DNA from: Parvibacter caecicola
Lineage (GTDB): Bacteria > Actinomycetota > Coriobacteriia > Coriobacteriales > Eggerthellaceae
Direction of reading: 5' to 3'
Length of the DNA stretch: 64,000 nucleotides
NCBI RefSeq assembly: GCF_003725335.1
Contig: NZ_QIBY01000012.1
Location: 1 to 64,000, forward strand
The translations under genes were made by a program, and so were the position numbers. The first letter of the stretch is position 1; each line of letters starts with the position of its first letter. Positions 1 through 8,782 of the stretch are shown piece after piece. A model generated the notes under the pieces. The model was given only the letters and a program-made list of their open reading frames with translations. It ran no database searches and had not been told where the DNA came from.

Positions 1-157
1 CGTGGGAAACCACCACGTTGATGCCCTCGGCGATCATGTCCACGATGTGCACGGCGGTGTTGGCCACCAGCTCCAGCTGCTCCTGGGGCGTGTTGCCCAG
101 CGCGTTGCCGCCCAGGGCGATGACCACGCTTTTGCCCGAACCTTTGGCGTAAGGCAT
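1..157 (-). CDS. arcC: Carbamate kinase, N-terminal part (cut by window edge)
   Basis: The reverse-strand reading begins [20 protein letters not shown] and continues for about 52 residues to the window edge. The [11 protein letters not shown] stretch is the nucleotide-binding start of carbamate kinases, which make ATP from carbamoyl phosphate and ADP, the last step of the arginine deiminase pathway. A GAGGTGAAG ribosome site precedes the ATG at 157. It is the third gene after arcA and arcB in the same direction, the classic ADI order. Only the first sixth of the protein is present, so the call rests on this motif plus context. Confidence 0.85.
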   Translation of the reverse strand, partial: MPYAKGSGKSVVIALGGNALGNTPQEQLELVANTAVHIVDMIAEGINVVVSH

Positions 158-248
158 TGCGCTTCACCTCTTTCTAAAAGGGGCGGGGTCCCTCAGAGCC
201 CTTGGTGGCGCTTCGGACCCCGCCGCTGGAAATACCTACAGATACTGA

Positions 249-1244
249 TTAACGCAGGGTTGCGTACATGATGGCCTTGATGGAGTGCATGCGGTTCTCG
301 GCCTCATCGAACACGCGGGACTGCTTCGACTCGAACACCTCGTCGGCCACTTCCATCTCGGTGATGCCGAACTTGTCGGCGATGTCCTGGCCGATAGTGG
401 TGTTGGTGTCGTGGAACGACGGCAGGCAGTGCATGAAGATGGCGTCCTTGTCGGCCAGGGCCATGAGCTCCTTGGTCACGCGGAACGGGGACAAGAGCTC
501 GATGCGCTTGGCCCACAGCTCAGCCGGCTCGCCCATCGACACCCAAATGTCGGTGTAGAGCACGTTGGCGTCCTTGGCGGCAGCCTTCGGATCGTCGGTG
601 AAGGTAACCGAACCGCCGGACTCTTCGCACAGCTTCTTGCAGGTGTCCACCAGCCCCTGTTCGGGCATGAGGTCCTTCGGGCCGCAGCCCACGAAGTGCA
701 GGCCCAGTTTGGAGCAGGCCACCATCAGCGAGTTGCCCATGTTGTTGCGAAGATCGCCGAAGAACACGAACTTCAGGCCCTTGATGCCGGTGGGGAAGTT
801 CTCCTTCACCGTCAGCATGTCGGCAATCATCTGGGTGGGATGGAACTCGTCGGTAAGGCCGTTCCATACCGGCACGCCGGCCTTGGCGGCCAGCTCTTCA
901 ACATCGGTCTGCTTGAAGCCGCGGAACTCGATGCCGTCGTAGAAGCGGCCGAGCACGCGAGCGGTGTCCTCGATGGACTCCTTGTTGCCCATCTGCGAGC
1001 TACCGGGATCCAGGTAGGTCACACCCATGCCCAGGTCCATACCGGCAACCTCGAAAGAGCAGCGGGTACGGGTGGAAGTCTTCTGGAACAGAAGAACGAT
1101 GTTCTTGCCCTCAAGGTAACGATGGGGCACGCCAGCGCGCTTCATGTCCTTGAAGTTCTGGGACAGGTCGATCAGGTAGTTAATCTCCTCAGGGGTGAAG
1201 TCGAGCAGCTTGGTAAAGCTGCGACCACTCAAATTCACGGGCAT
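249..1244 (-). CDS. arcB: Ornithine carbamoyltransferase (catabolic, ADI pathway)
   Basis: A 331-residue protein starting MPVNLSGRSF, with a GGAAAG ribosome site upstream; a longer in-frame start at 1301 lacks one. It carries the carbamoyl-phosphate loop STRTRCSFE, the HPTQ motif and the ornithine-site HCLPSFHDTNT segment, all diagnostic of ornithine carbamoyltransferases, and has the usual family length. Lying between arcA and arcC it most likely runs phosphorolysis of citrulline to ornithine and carbamoyl phosphate rather than arginine biosynthesis. It is cytoplasmic and normally a homo-oligomer. The gap to arcA is 95 bp and to arcC 91 bp, consistent with one transcript. Confidence 0.95.
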   Translation of the reverse strand: MPVNLSGRSFTKLLDFTPEEINYLIDLSQNFKDMKRAGVPHRYLEGKNIVLLFQKTSTRTRCSFEVAGMDLGMGVTYLDPGSSQMGNKESIEDTARVLGRFYDGIEFRGFKQTDVEELAAKAGVPVWNGLTDEFHPTQMIADMLTVKENFPTGIKGLKFVFFGDLRNNMGNSLMVACSKLGLHFVGCGPKDLMPEQGLVDTCKKLCEESGGSVTFTDDPKAAAKDANVLYTDIWVSMGEPAELWAKRIELLSPFRVTKELMALADKDAIFMHCLPSFHDTNTTIGQDIADKFGITEMEVADEVFESKQSRVFDEAENRMHSIKAIMYATLR

Positions 1245-1339
1245 TTTCTTTCCTTTCGCGAAGCGCGGTTTTGAGGCAAACGCGCCATTCTCAACAGGCA
1301 TAGGCCCGCCCGGGGGCGAGCCTAGCCATTAACCACAAG

Positions 1340-2557
1340 TTATTCGTCGTCGCGCCACAGCGGCATGGACATGCAGCGTGGGCCGCCACGACCGCGGGAC
1401 AGCTCGGCCGAGGGCATCTCCAGCACGTTCAGGCCGGCTTCGCGCAGCACGGCGTTGGTAACGTCGTTGCGCTGGTACACCACCACGGTGCCAGGACGCA
1501 CGCACAAGGTGTTGGAACCGTCGTTCCACTGCTCGCGCTCGGCCGCGATGCGGTCGCCGCCGCCACAGGGAATCAGCTTCACCGGACGACCCACATAGGT
1601 GGTCAGGATCTGCTCCAGCGGCTCGTTGATCTCGCGCACCTTGATGCCTTCGCCTTCGGGCTTGATCTCGAACACGGTCAGCGGGCCCATGATGCCGGGA
1701 TGGATGGTGAACTTGTCGTAGTCAATCTGGGTGAACACCGTGTCCAGGTGCATGAACGCACGGGAATTCGGGATGTTGAACGCCAGAATGGTGTCGATGG
1801 GCGAATCGGAATGGAAGATGTTCTTGGCGATCTGGTCAATAGCATCAGGTTCCGTACGCTGGGAAATACCAATGGCCAGCACGTGGTCGTTGATATTCAG
1901 AATGTCGCCGCCTTCGATGTGGAAGGTGTTGTAGCGGCTGTAGTACTCCGGCACATCCTGCAGGTCCGGATGGTACTTGAAGATGTACTCGCCGTAGATG
2001 GTCTCGCGGTTGCGGGTTTCAGAGTACATGCGGTTGATGGACACACCGTTGCCAATCATGGCGAACGGGTCGCGGGTGAAGTACAGGTTGGGCATCGGAG
2101 CGATGACCAGCTTGCTGGCGTCGCTCACAAGGTCAACCAGGGAGTTGCTTTTATCGGTGTGCAGCTCCTGCAGGTTCACGCCTGCCATCGTCTTCATTAC
2201 CAGCTCTTTGTTGGTGACGTAGTTGTCGTTAAGGTAGTCGTAGATGATCTTCTGATAGCGATCAGTACGAATTCCGGCCTCAAAGATGAACTGCTTCAAG
2301 AACTTCTCACGGAGCTCGGGATACAGGTCCAGAACTTCCGCCATGAGATCTTCGAGGTAGACAACCTCTACGCCTTCGTTGCGGAGAATCTCAGCGAACG
2401 CGTCGTGCTCTGCTTGCGCCACCTGCAAAAACGGGATGTCGTCAAACAGAAGCTCTTCCAACGTGTTCGGCGTCAGGTTCAGCAACTCGTCCCCAGGACG
2501 GTGCAACAGCACCTTCTTGAGGGGCATGATCTCGCTTTTGACGTTCACACCAGCCAT
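1340..2557 (-). CDS. arcA: Arginine deiminase
   Basis: A 405-residue protein beginning MAGVNVKSEIMPLKKVLLHR; the ATG at 2557 has a GGAGG site 7-8 bases upstream, so the longer start at 2629 is rejected. Family features are the FTRDPFA motif, the FHIEGGD motif with active-site Glu/His, and the terminal nucleophile region RGGPRCMSMPL containing the catalytic Cys. It hydrolyses arginine to citrulline and ammonia, the first step of the ATP-yielding ADI pathway completed by arcB and arcC downstream. First gene of the operon and divergent from a PucR-type regulator. Confidence 0.96.
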   Translation of the reverse strand: MAGVNVKSEIMPLKKVLLHRPGDELLNLTPNTLEELLFDDIPFLQVAQAEHDAFAEILRNEGVEVVYLEDLMAEVLDLYPELREKFLKQFIFEAGIRTDRYQKIIYDYLNDNYVTNKELVMKTMAGVNLQELHTDKSNSLVDLVSDASKLVIAPMPNLYFTRDPFAMIGNGVSINRMYSETRNRETIYGEYIFKYHPDLQDVPEYYSRYNTFHIEGGDILNINDHVLAIGISQRTEPDAIDQIAKNIFHSDSPIDTILAFNIPNSRAFMHLDTVFTQIDYDKFTIHPGIMGPLTVFEIKPEGEGIKVREINEPLEQILTTYVGRPVKLIPCGGGDRIAAEREQWNDGSNTLCVRPGTVVVYQRNDVTNAVLREAGLNVLEMPSAELSRGRGGPRCMSMPLWRDDE

Positions 2558-2996
2558 TGAAAGCCTCCATTCCTTAAAACTTGAGTCCAATACGATTGAT
2601 GCCTGCGGTAAAACAACCCCAACGGGCACCCCTCAAACCATCGCATTCCTCACCCGCAACAAGGGCCTCCCATAAAATGTTTTAGCGTTTTGGAGCGTTG
2701 CCGACAACCGGATGTAACCTCGCTTCTGTACTTTTGAGCAGCAAGAACCAAGCCGGTTTGCAAAGGCACAACCAAAAGGGCCTAAACACCACCTGGAAAA
2801 CTACCGTGCTATGAGGTTTTGAAGATTGGGGACCACGCGTCGACGTGATTAGTATTCTAGGATGATTGAAAATATTTTAATATGTGCAAAGTTGTCAGAA
2901 TAATTTGATATTTTCGGTAATTGTGCCCTTCATTTTTTGTAAAGTTACAAGCAGGCGATTCCAAGATTACAGGAAGCAAACGGAAGAAGGCCCCCA
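2558..2996. promoter_or_regulatory. Divergent arc operon / regulator intergenic region
   Basis: About 440 bp between arcA (leftward) and the PucR-family gene (rightward). The half near the regulator (2840-2960) is strikingly AT-rich compared with its surroundings, as expected for promoters. I see no clear -35/-10 pair or operator that I would defend, and no small ORF of note. Control by the divergent regulator is inferred from layout only. Confidence 0.45.
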
Positions 2997-4559
2997 GTGA
3001 AATTCCCCTTGGACGTTGTTACAAATAAGCTTTACACCTTAAGGATAGAGGTCGTAAAAGAACCCAAGCACCCCCACACCCTCATCACCTCCGTCTCCGC
3101 CTTCGCCACGGATAGCAGCCCTGCCAACGAGGTGCTAATGGTTAGCGACGACTCCAGTCTGCTCACCGGCGGACAGCCCGCCTTGTTCCTGATTCCATCC
3201 AATTCCGACAGGCAACTGCGCGACACCATCGCGGCCACCGTGGGCAGCGACGATATGGTGGCGGTAACCGACCACTCCCCCGCTTACGTGGCCGACCAGC
3301 TTCAACAGCAACTGATAGCCATCATGCAGTGGAACGACCACCTGAATAACCTACTGGATCAAGACTGCGTGAACGTGGACCTACTACGGGCCAGCGAACC
3401 TTTGCTCCAATCGTTTGTGGCCCTCTGCGATGCCACCTTCTCTTACATATGCACCACTCCCCGCCACGCTCCCATCGATGATGAGAGCGCCTACTTCGTA
3501 GAACACCGTCGGTTCAGCTCCACCGCCATCCGCCACATCCAAGAGCTGGGGTTTTCCCAATCTTCCCGCCGGCTCGACTGGACCACAGCCAAAAGCGCCG
3601 ACCAGACGGTATTCGGCTTCCCAGCCCTATACCATCCCTTCTACCGCCACAACCGCTTCGCCTCGCTGCTCATCATGGTATCCCCCACTGAAGTCAATAC
3701 CTATCAGCGGTTTTTGTTCGAAATCTTGGCCAAGAAGATAGACGTCTGCCTTACCCGCCATTGGGCCCGGGAAAACCCCTTCGAACAGCGATACACCTAT
3801 TTCCTCAAGGAAATACTGGAAGGCAACGTGCCCGGCCGCTCATCGCTGGAGGAACACGCCTCCCTGCACCAGATGCCTGTAGACGGCATTTTTGAAGTGA
3901 TGCTCATCGATAAAACTTGGCAGGCGGGCAGTGTGTCGCTTCTGGCCAAACGGGTGATAGGGCTGGAGCCCGAGGTGAAAGTAACCTTCGACGGCAATCG
4001 CCTCACCGTGCTTTTGCATGTAAAGCCGGGCAGAGGAGAACAGCTAGACGCCATGGAAAAAACGCTGTTTCAGCTTACACGAGATCTGAAGATGAACATC
4101 GGACTCTCAGAGCGCTTCGATTACCTGGGAGATGCAGCGTTCGGGCTAGAGCAAGCGCGCATAGCGCTGGAATACGGAAAGAAGCACTTCCGCCGCTACT
4201 GCACAGGCGCGGTTTCCGACTCCCTCGCCGAAGTAGTGTTCCGATTCCGTCGTTACTTCCCTTACTTCGCGCTAGACCCCTTCGCCGACCGTGCGAAAAT
4301 AATCGCCCAGATGGCAGTAGCAAAAAACCCACTGCTTAAACTGAGGCGCGCCGACGAGGAGCACGGCACCGCCGACTATGAGTTGCTGCGGGTATTCTTG
4401 ATGGAGGAGTGCCGCTCGGGCGCCGTATGCGAACGGATGCACCTGCACCGGAACACACTGGCCTATCGACTGGAGAAGATACGCAGACTGCTGGGGGAAA
4501 CCCTGGAAGATGCCGACACTCGCATCTTCTTGCGCGTGCTGTATTTTATCGCCGAATAA
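2997..4559 (+). CDS. PucR-family transcriptional regulator (CdaR-like C-terminus)
   Basis: A 520-residue protein starting at a GTG preceded by GGAAGAAGG. The C-terminus contains the PucR-type helix-turn-helix, visible as ERMHLHRNTLAYRLEKIRRL about 35 residues before the end. The central part (roughly 270-400) has the alternating hydrophobic pattern of the GGDEF-like domain seen in CdaR/PucR proteins. The N-terminal 250 residues are not a domain I recognise. It is divergent from arcA, so it may sense arginine metabolism or another amino-acid signal and control the ADI operon; that is inference. Confidence 0.85.
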   Translation: MKFPLDVVTNKLYTLRIEVVKEPKHPHTLITSVSAFATDSSPANEVLMVSDDSSLLTGGQPALFLIPSNSDRQLRDTIAATVGSDDMVAVTDHSPAYVADQLQQQLIAIMQWNDHLNNLLDQDCVNVDLLRASEPLLQSFVALCDATFSYICTTPRHAPIDDESAYFVEHRRFSSTAIRHIQELGFSQSSRRLDWTTAKSADQTVFGFPALYHPFYRHNRFASLLIMVSPTEVNTYQRFLFEILAKKIDVCLTRHWARENPFEQRYTYFLKEILEGNVPGRSSLEEHASLHQMPVDGIFEVMLIDKTWQAGSVSLLAKRVIGLEPEVKVTFDGNRLTVLLHVKPGRGEQLDAMEKTLFQLTRDLKMNIGLSERFDYLGDAAFGLEQARIALEYGKKHFRRYCTGAVSDSLAEVVFRFRRYFPYFALDPFADRAKIIAQMAVAKNPLLKLRRADEEHGTADYELLRVFLMEECRSGAVCERMHLHRNTLAYRLEKIRRLLGETLEDADTRIFLRVLYFIAE

Positions 4560-4691
4560 GCCAGAGGGGACGCAGCGACATGTGAAACAGTGGAAAAGGG
4601 GCAGCATCCTGCGGCCCTGCGCAGAGAAGGAGCCTTACGACCTTAGCAATCGGCGCGGGCCAAAAAAAGGAACGGGCGCACCGGGACGGCA

Positions 4692-4940
4692 CTACCTCCC
4701 TGCTGCATTGGTCCGCAGCCACTCGATGATGTCGTCTGACTCGTACAGGGCGCGGCCGTTGTGCACCAGGCAGGGCACCTGCTTCATGCCGCCAATGCGC
4801 ACCAGGTCGTCCTCGCTGCCCGGCTGGCGGGTGTCGCGCAAATCCATGGTGACGCCGGCCGAGGCCATGTAATCCAGCACCTTGCGGCAGTAGGGGCAGG
4901 TTTTCTTGTAGTACAGCACGCAATCGCTCAAATAAGCCAT
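4692..4940 (-). CDS. Glutaredoxin-like thiol-disulfide protein
   Basis: An 82-residue single-domain protein. The active-site CPYC is at residues 15-18 (KKTCPYCRKV) and the conserved cis-proline region reads KQVPCLV, then a YESDDIIEWL helix, all typical of glutaredoxins/NrdH-like proteins. GAGAGAGGAGC lies before the ATG. A stand-alone gene between the PucR gene and the ICE left end. Its redox partner cannot be told from sequence. Confidence 0.88.
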   Translation of the reverse strand: MAYLSDCVLYYKKTCPYCRKVLDYMASAGVTMDLRDTRQPGSEDDLVRIGGMKQVPCLVHNGRALYESDDIIEWLRTNAAGR

Positions 4941-5071
4941 CGGTTGCTCCTCTCTCTGGGAAGCGCCAATTCTTTTGTCCGAAGGTTAACGGCTGGCACG
5001 CGCCCGCCGCAGCATCCGTTTCTCAGCCGTAATTGCCCATTGGAAGGCGGCAGCGAGGGGCGGCCGAAACG

Positions 5072-5096
5072 AAAACGGCCAGGATGAGCCTGGCCG
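5072..5096 (-). terminator. Terminator of the original host tRNA-Gly gene
   Basis: A CCGGCCAGG / CCTGGCCG stem with a short loop, followed on the minus strand by TTTTCGTTTC. It sits directly downstream of the stranded 3' half of the host tRNA-Gly, so it once ended that transcript. It now lies just outside the left end of the ICE. Confidence 0.7.
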
Positions 5097-5106
5097 GAAG
5101 ACGCGT

Positions 5107-5152
5107 TGGAGCGGGCGACGGGAATCGAACCCGCCTCATCAGCTTGGAAGGC
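5107..5152 (-). pseudogene. 3' half of split host tRNA-Gly(TCC) (left end)
   Basis: Read on the minus strand this is the anticodon loop CTTCCAA, the 3' anticodon strand, a variable loop, an intact T arm (GGTTCGATTCCC), the acceptor strand CGCCCGC, a discriminator T and CCA. The 5' half is missing; beyond the anticodon the sequence is element DNA. Joined to the fragment at 45878-45918 it rebuilds a complete cloverleaf with a 7-bp GCGGGCG/CGCCCGC acceptor stem. Hence the ICE cut this gene in two. Confidence 0.88.
5140..5152 (+). repeat. Left attachment core (attL), 13 bp
   Basis: CAGCTTGGAAGGC, identical to 45878-45890 in the same orientation. On the minus strand it is the tRNA-Gly anticodon loop and the 3' side of its stem, a common crossover site of tyrosine recombinases. 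The flanking tRNA sequence continues to the left here and to the right at the other copy, as expected for the two ends of an integrated element. Confidence 0.88.
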
Positions 5153-5243
5153 CCTTGCCATCCCTGACCGCAAGCTCGTTCAAAAATACCGTCTGACCTC
5201 GCTTCATTTAGTAAACATAGTGCTTACCTGCTGTCATTTTATC

Positions 5244-5270
5244 AAACGTACTGGAAGAAATACTGGAAAA
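5244..5270 (+). repeat. Tandem TACTGGAA motifs, likely integrase arm sites (left)
   Basis: AACGTACTGGAA followed by a second TACTGGAAAA about 11-12 bases on. Nearly the same paired motif in the same orientation occurs at 45729-45754 close to the other end. Paired short direct repeats inside both ends are typical arm-type sites bound by the N-terminal domain of tyrosine integrases. No binding data; inference from position and repetition. Confidence 0.65.
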
Positions 5271-5305
5271 ACACGGAGTTTTTCAAATGAGCTCCTGATG
5301 CAAGA

Positions 5306-5326
5306 AAGCCGTCTGCAGGACGGCTT
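5306..5326 (-). terminator. Terminator after ICE-borne tRNA-Gly
   Basis: AAGCCGTC/GACGGCTT stem with a five-base loop just 3' of the tRNA-Gly at 5341-5414 on the minus strand, followed by TTCTTGC. It fits an intrinsic terminator for the tRNA transcript, although the T run is short. Confidence 0.55.
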
Positions 5327-5340
5327 CCACGATGTTTCTT

Positions 5341-5414
5341 TGGAGCGGGTGACGGGAATCGAACCCGCGCTGCGAGCTTGGAAGGCTCGAATTCTACCAT
5401 TGAATTACACCCGC
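5341..5414 (-). tRNA. tRNA-Gly(TCC), carried by the ICE
   Basis: Complete cloverleaf on the minus strand: acceptor GCGGGTG/CACCCGC, D arm with ATGGTAGA, anticodon stem CGAGC/GCTCG around loop CTTCCAA (anticodon TCC), T loop GGTTCGATTCCC, encoded CCA. It lies inside the element between attL and the integrase. Compared with the rebuilt host tRNA-Gly(TCC) it differs in the acceptor and anticodon stems by paired changes, so it is a diverged functional copy rather than a recent duplicate. Likely role: restore reading of GGA/GGG codons after the host gene is split. Confidence 0.93.
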
Positions 5415-5426
5415 GATGTAAAGTGG

Positions 5427-5432
5427 ATTATA
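5427..5432 (-). promoter_or_regulatory. -10 box for ICE tRNA-Gly
   Basis: A perfect TATAAT on the minus strand 12 bases upstream of the tRNA 5' end. I do not see a strong -35 at 17 bp. It suggests that the tRNA is transcribed from its own promoter inside the element. Confidence 0.55.
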
Positions 5433-5476
5433 ACTGAATCAAAGCGTAAATGAGAATAGGCCAGACGAATAATCCA

Positions 5477-6868
5477 CTAAGCGGCTTTGCCGAACCCTCG
5501 TAGGAAACTCATGTATCGCGTACCGAGCCCAACTCCTGTCATTGGTACATAACCGGCATAGAGATCAAGAGTGTAAGCGGAGCTCTTATGCCCGAGAAGA
5601 ACAGAGACCGTCTTGATGTTCTCACCGTTAGCAAGGTTCAGGGTGGCAAAGGTGTGACGCAAGGCGTAAGGACGTACATTCTCGAAGCCAGCCTTGCAGC
5701 AGAAGTCCTCCCAATACACGAGGAATGTTCTGTATGTGTAGGGAGTGTCAAGCGGCCCCATGAGCGGCGTGTTCATAGTGAACTTCAATCCTGCTTCCGC
5801 AAGAAGAGCCTTCTTCATCGCTATCCACTGTTTTGCCATCTCGGCTGTGTAGGCGTCGATGGGAACAGAGCGGCGCGAAGAATCTGACTTCGGGTAGTCA
5901 ACGATCTTTGTCCCTCTGTCTTTCACGACGCTCGTGATCTTAACGACGGTTTCATCTTCGTCGAAGATGAAATTGCCGGGTCTGATCGCCTGCATCTCCT
6001 CGGGGCGCATGCCGGTATTGAGAAGCAGCAGGAGAGCCAGTTTCAAGAACCCGATCGGAAGCCTTTCAATGGCCTCAAGGAAGCGGGCGGCCCCGTCAGG
6101 CATGAGAGGGTCAATGAGGGGTTTGCTCTTTTTGAAGAGACGGGTCAGAAACTTCGCCTTTGCCACATTCTTGGCTATGTCTTCTTTCTCTACGGCGTAG
6201 TTAAGGACTTCTCGCAAGAACTTGAGAATCTTCGATTGAAGGTCAGGTCCGGCGACTCTAATCGGTGCCAATGGCTTCATCCTCTTGTGATGCTTCTTGC
6301 ACCAGTCTGCTTGCTTTCGATTCTCCTCCCGAGCTGCCCTTTTCTCTTCCGCCCACTTGCGTGAAAGGTCTGGAACCGCCAAAAGGCACGCTTCCACATC
6401 CCGCGAAGTGAGGTCGCACAGTGGGATATGGCCCATAGCTGCATTGATGTAGCGGGCGTAGTTGTTCTCGTTTCTGATGGTCTCTTTGCCCACTGCACCA
6501 TTACTGCGGATGTCAATGTAGCGATAGACGTATTCGCCGATTGGCGTGCGGCATAACTCATCATTTTGGTCGTCGCTCTCGGCGGTCTTACAGCCGCGTA
6601 CTTCCAGCCTGCTCTCAAGTTCGGAGTTCTTCTCTTCCTCGAAGGACTTGACTTGCGATTTGAGGTCTTCCTTCTTGTTGAGCGCGAAGACGACGCGCGT
6701 GAGCTTTTTCTTGCCATCGAAATAGACCTGGTACTCAACGGGTACGCGAATGGTTAACTCGTAGGCCGTGGTGCGCGAGTCCTTGCGCCTGCGGCGCGGG
6801 AGCCCCTTCCTCTTGCGGGCCTCGTCGATGTCATAGGGCTTGTCGCATCGCAGCTTCTTCATTTGCAT
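5477..6868 (-). CDS. int: Tyrosine-family integrase
   Basis: A 463-residue site-specific recombinase. The C-terminal catalytic domain shows the Arg of TGMRPEEM, a Lys in PKSDSSRR, the H-x-x-R of YALRHTFA, the His of LLGHKSS and the nucleophile Tyr of TLDLYAGY. The N-terminal 60 residues are very basic (RKRKGLPRRRRKDS), consistent with arm-site binding, and residues 110-250 resemble the core-binding SAM-like domain, here with a long charged insertion (about 175-200). It lies beside attL and the ICE tRNA, and its start overlaps the end of the small xis-like gene by 38 bp, so the two are probably co-translated. Confidence 0.93.
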   Translation of the reverse strand: MQMKKLRCDKPYDIDEARKRKGLPRRRRKDSRTTAYELTIRVPVEYQVYFDGKKKLTRVVFALNKKEDLKSQVKSFEEEKNSELESRLEVRGCKTAESDDQNDELCRTPIGEYVYRYIDIRSNGAVGKETIRNENNYARYINAAMGHIPLCDLTSRDVEACLLAVPDLSRKWAEEKRAAREENRKQADWCKKHHKRMKPLAPIRVAGPDLQSKILKFLREVLNYAVEKEDIAKNVAKAKFLTRLFKKSKPLIDPLMPDGAARFLEAIERLPIGFLKLALLLLLNTGMRPEEMQAIRPGNFIFDEDETVVKITSVVKDRGTKIVDYPKSDSSRRSVPIDAYTAEMAKQWIAMKKALLAEAGLKFTMNTPLMGPLDTPYTYRTFLVYWEDFCCKAGFENVRPYALRHTFATLNLANGENIKTVSVLLGHKSSAYTLDLYAGYVPMTGVGLGTRYMSFLRGFGKAA

Positions 6869-7136
6869 CGCCTTCTTTCTCGCGGCGATCCTTGTAGAGG
6901 TAGTTGAGCAGCCCCAGCTTCGGCACGAGCCAGCGGATGCCGATGCGGCACCCCGGCATCTCCCCGCGACCGAGGAGCTTTCGTATCTCCTGACTCGTGG
7001 TGCCCGTGAAGGCGGCCACGTGGTCGGGCGTCATCATGTAGGGGTAGTCCTCCAACATGAAAAGGTACAGCCCGTCCGGGTCGGCCGCCTTGAGTCGTGC
7101 CTCGTCTATCTCTATCTCGCCATAGGTTTCCTTCAT
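6831..7136 (-). CDS. Excisionase-like winged-helix DNA-binding protein
   Basis: A 101-residue protein with a GAGGAGG site before the ATG at 7136. The central TPDHVAAFTGTTSQEIRKLLGRGEMPGCRIGIRWLVPK is the layout of MerR/excisionase-type helix-turn-helix domains, where a DNA-reading helix is followed by a short wing ending in a conserved W. The gene overlaps the integrase start, the normal arrangement for recombination directionality factors. Excision function is inferred from family and place. Confidence 0.75.
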   Translation of the reverse strand: MKETYGEIEIDEARLKAADPDGLYLFMLEDYPYMMTPDHVAAFTGTTSQEIRKLLGRGEMPGCRIGIRWLVPKLGLLNYLYKDRREKEGDANEEAAMRQAL

Positions 7137-7732
7137 AGTCGCCTCCTCTCGAATGTGAGGCGGCCAGCGTCGCTGACCGCGATGATGCGGTGTTTTGATA
7201 AACGCCACAACGATGCGAAAGCCCCGAACGCATGCTTGCGCAGAGCGTGCAGTTGTGACGCAGCTCGAAATGAGCGCTCAATGTAGTTATCAAGGTCCGG
7301 TGGAGCTCCGTGTGTTTCTCCTGTTGCTGATAACGACATGAAGCACCCTGGATAACTTATCTTCCCGCTGCAAAGAATTGAGTCGATTGGTCTCATTACG
7401 GGAACAGCGGTTCCCGATACGAGCGTCACCGAAGAAACGACGCTTCCCAGAGAGGCACGCGATTGCTCTCTTGCAATGCTGCCCGCTGCGGAAAACCCGG
7501 AAAGGACGCTTCCGATACCCGAGTGTCTTAGCTTTGTCGCATTCGGCGAGTAAGGGCTTTCAGCCTTAACGATCGTTCAGGAAGCCTTGGCTAAACCTTA
7601 TCTTTCCCCATCCTGATTCTTATATTTGGCCCGCTCAGCGTTGTTAAGACGATTCCCCTTTCTATCCTAGGCCTACGGTCGAGACCCTTGGCGAACTCAG
7701 ATGCAAGGGGACTAGCAAGGATGTGACTAAAC
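7137..7732 (+). promoter_or_regulatory. Long regulatory region upstream of vanY
   Basis: Nearly 600 bp without a convincing gene (a 98-codon minus-strand frame has no ribosome site and an unlikely composition). It holds a perfect GGGAAC/GTTCCC inverted repeat at 7401-7416 and a candidate promoter for the van genes: TTGTTA at 7641-7646, a 16-bp gap, TATCCT at 7663-7668. Since the operon lacks another upstream site and VanR is encoded, VanR binding near 7600-7640 is the expected control. Confidence 0.45.
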
Positions 7733-8767
7733 TTGGCAGCAAGAAGATATGCGACGGCGTACGGTAGAGGGCGGACGAGGTATCGCGCTGGCCGCTCCCG
7801 CAGGAGTGCGGCGAAGCTGTGCGCCATCGTTCTTCTGCTCGGTGCATTGCTCTCAGCTGTTTCCGGCGTGCTCCTCTCTGCCTCCAGCGCCAACACCATC
7901 CCTTTGGCATCGCAAGCGTTCGACGTAAGAGAGGCGCGGGACAACGCCGGCGGCCCCTATTGCTCAGGCCAAGGAGATAGCCCTCCGAAAACCGTTGAAG
8001 CGAAGGAAGTATTTCTGGTTGACGCGGAGTCGGGTCGTACAGTTTTCGAGAGAGACAGCGACAAGAAGATTGCCCCTGCGAGTACAGCAAAAATGGCGAC
8101 GGCATTAACGACCATCGACCTTTTGCCTCTCGACAAAGAAGTTGAGGTGGGAAAGGAGATTGGCCTTATCAACGAGGAGTCGTCGCGGGCATGGCTGGAA
8201 AGAGGGGATGTTCTCACGGTTCGCCAGCTCCTTATCGCGCTCATGCTTCCTTCGGGAAACGATGCCGCTTACACTCTCGCCGTCCATGCGGGCAGAGCCG
8301 CGGCGGGCAACAACGATCTGCCTATGCAAGATGCAATACGGGAGTTCATGGAATGCGTGAATGCGAAGGCGTTTGCGTTGGGGGCGGAAAGCTCGCACTT
8401 CGTTGTTCCTGACGGCTTCGACGCCGAAGGACAGTACACCACTGCCGTCGATTTGGCCATTTTGGCAAAGGCGTGCCTCGAAGATCCGACACTGGCCGAA
8501 ATCGTGAGCACGCCTGTCTCTCACGAACAATGGCCCAGCGGGGAGGAAGCGACTTTCCGCAACACCAATCAGCTCATTGACCCGGATAGCCCGTACTACT
8601 TCCCGGGCGCTATAGGAATAAAGACGGGAAGCACAACGCTCGCGGGGGCATGCCTCGTGTCCGCCGCTGAAATCGAAGGACGTATTTACATAGGCGTGGT
8701 TATGGGTTCGAGCGATGAGTCGAGATTCCAGGACGCCATCAACTTGTACGAATCCATCCCTGGCTAG
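7733..8767 (+). CDS. vanY: D,D-carboxypeptidase, penicillin-binding type (VanY role)
   Basis: A 344-residue serine D-Ala-D-Ala carboxypeptidase starting at TTG. Basic N-terminus, then one membrane segment (about 28-50), then the catalytic domain with SxxK motif STAK (PASTAKMAT), SGN motif (PSGND) and KTG motif (GIKTGSTTL). This is the penicillin-binding-protein fold and not the zinc VanY fold, as in VanD-type clusters. It would trim the terminal D-Ala from leftover pentapeptide precursors outside the membrane, removing the vancomycin target. First gene of the operon, 15 bp ahead of vanH. A housekeeping DacA-like protein is the alternative, but the operon position argues for resistance. Confidence 0.85.
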   Translation: MAARRYATAYGRGRTRYRAGRSRRSAAKLCAIVLLLGALLSAVSGVLLSASSANTIPLASQAFDVREARDNAGGPYCSGQGDSPPKTVEAKEVFLVDAESGRTVFERDSDKKIAPASTAKMATALTTIDLLPLDKEVEVGKEIGLINEESSRAWLERGDVLTVRQLLIALMLPSGNDAAYTLAVHAGRAAAGNNDLPMQDAIREFMECVNAKAFALGAESSHFVVPDGFDAEGQYTTAVDLAILAKACLEDPTLAEIVSTPVSHEQWPSGEEATFRNTNQLIDPDSPYYFPGAIGIKTGSTTLAGACLVSAAEIEGRIYIGVVMGSSDESRFQDAINLYESIPG

Positions 8768-8782
8768 CACGAAAGGAAACCT

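Noticed and set aside
285..1274. Long plus-strand open frame opposite arcB
   Set aside because: Shadow frame of a clear ornithine carbamoyltransferase gene; no ribosome site and unlikely composition. Similar shadows opposite arcA, the van genes, rpsA, the adhesin and murI-rdgB were dropped too.
5477..6868. Prophage instead of an ICE
   Set aside because: No capsid, tail, terminase or lysis genes; conjugation ATPases, a relaxase and partition genes are present.
7133..7429. 98-codon minus-strand ORF upstream of the xis-like gene
   Set aside because: No ribosome site, mixed composition, and it overlaps the xis ribosome site; more likely part of the regulatory gap.
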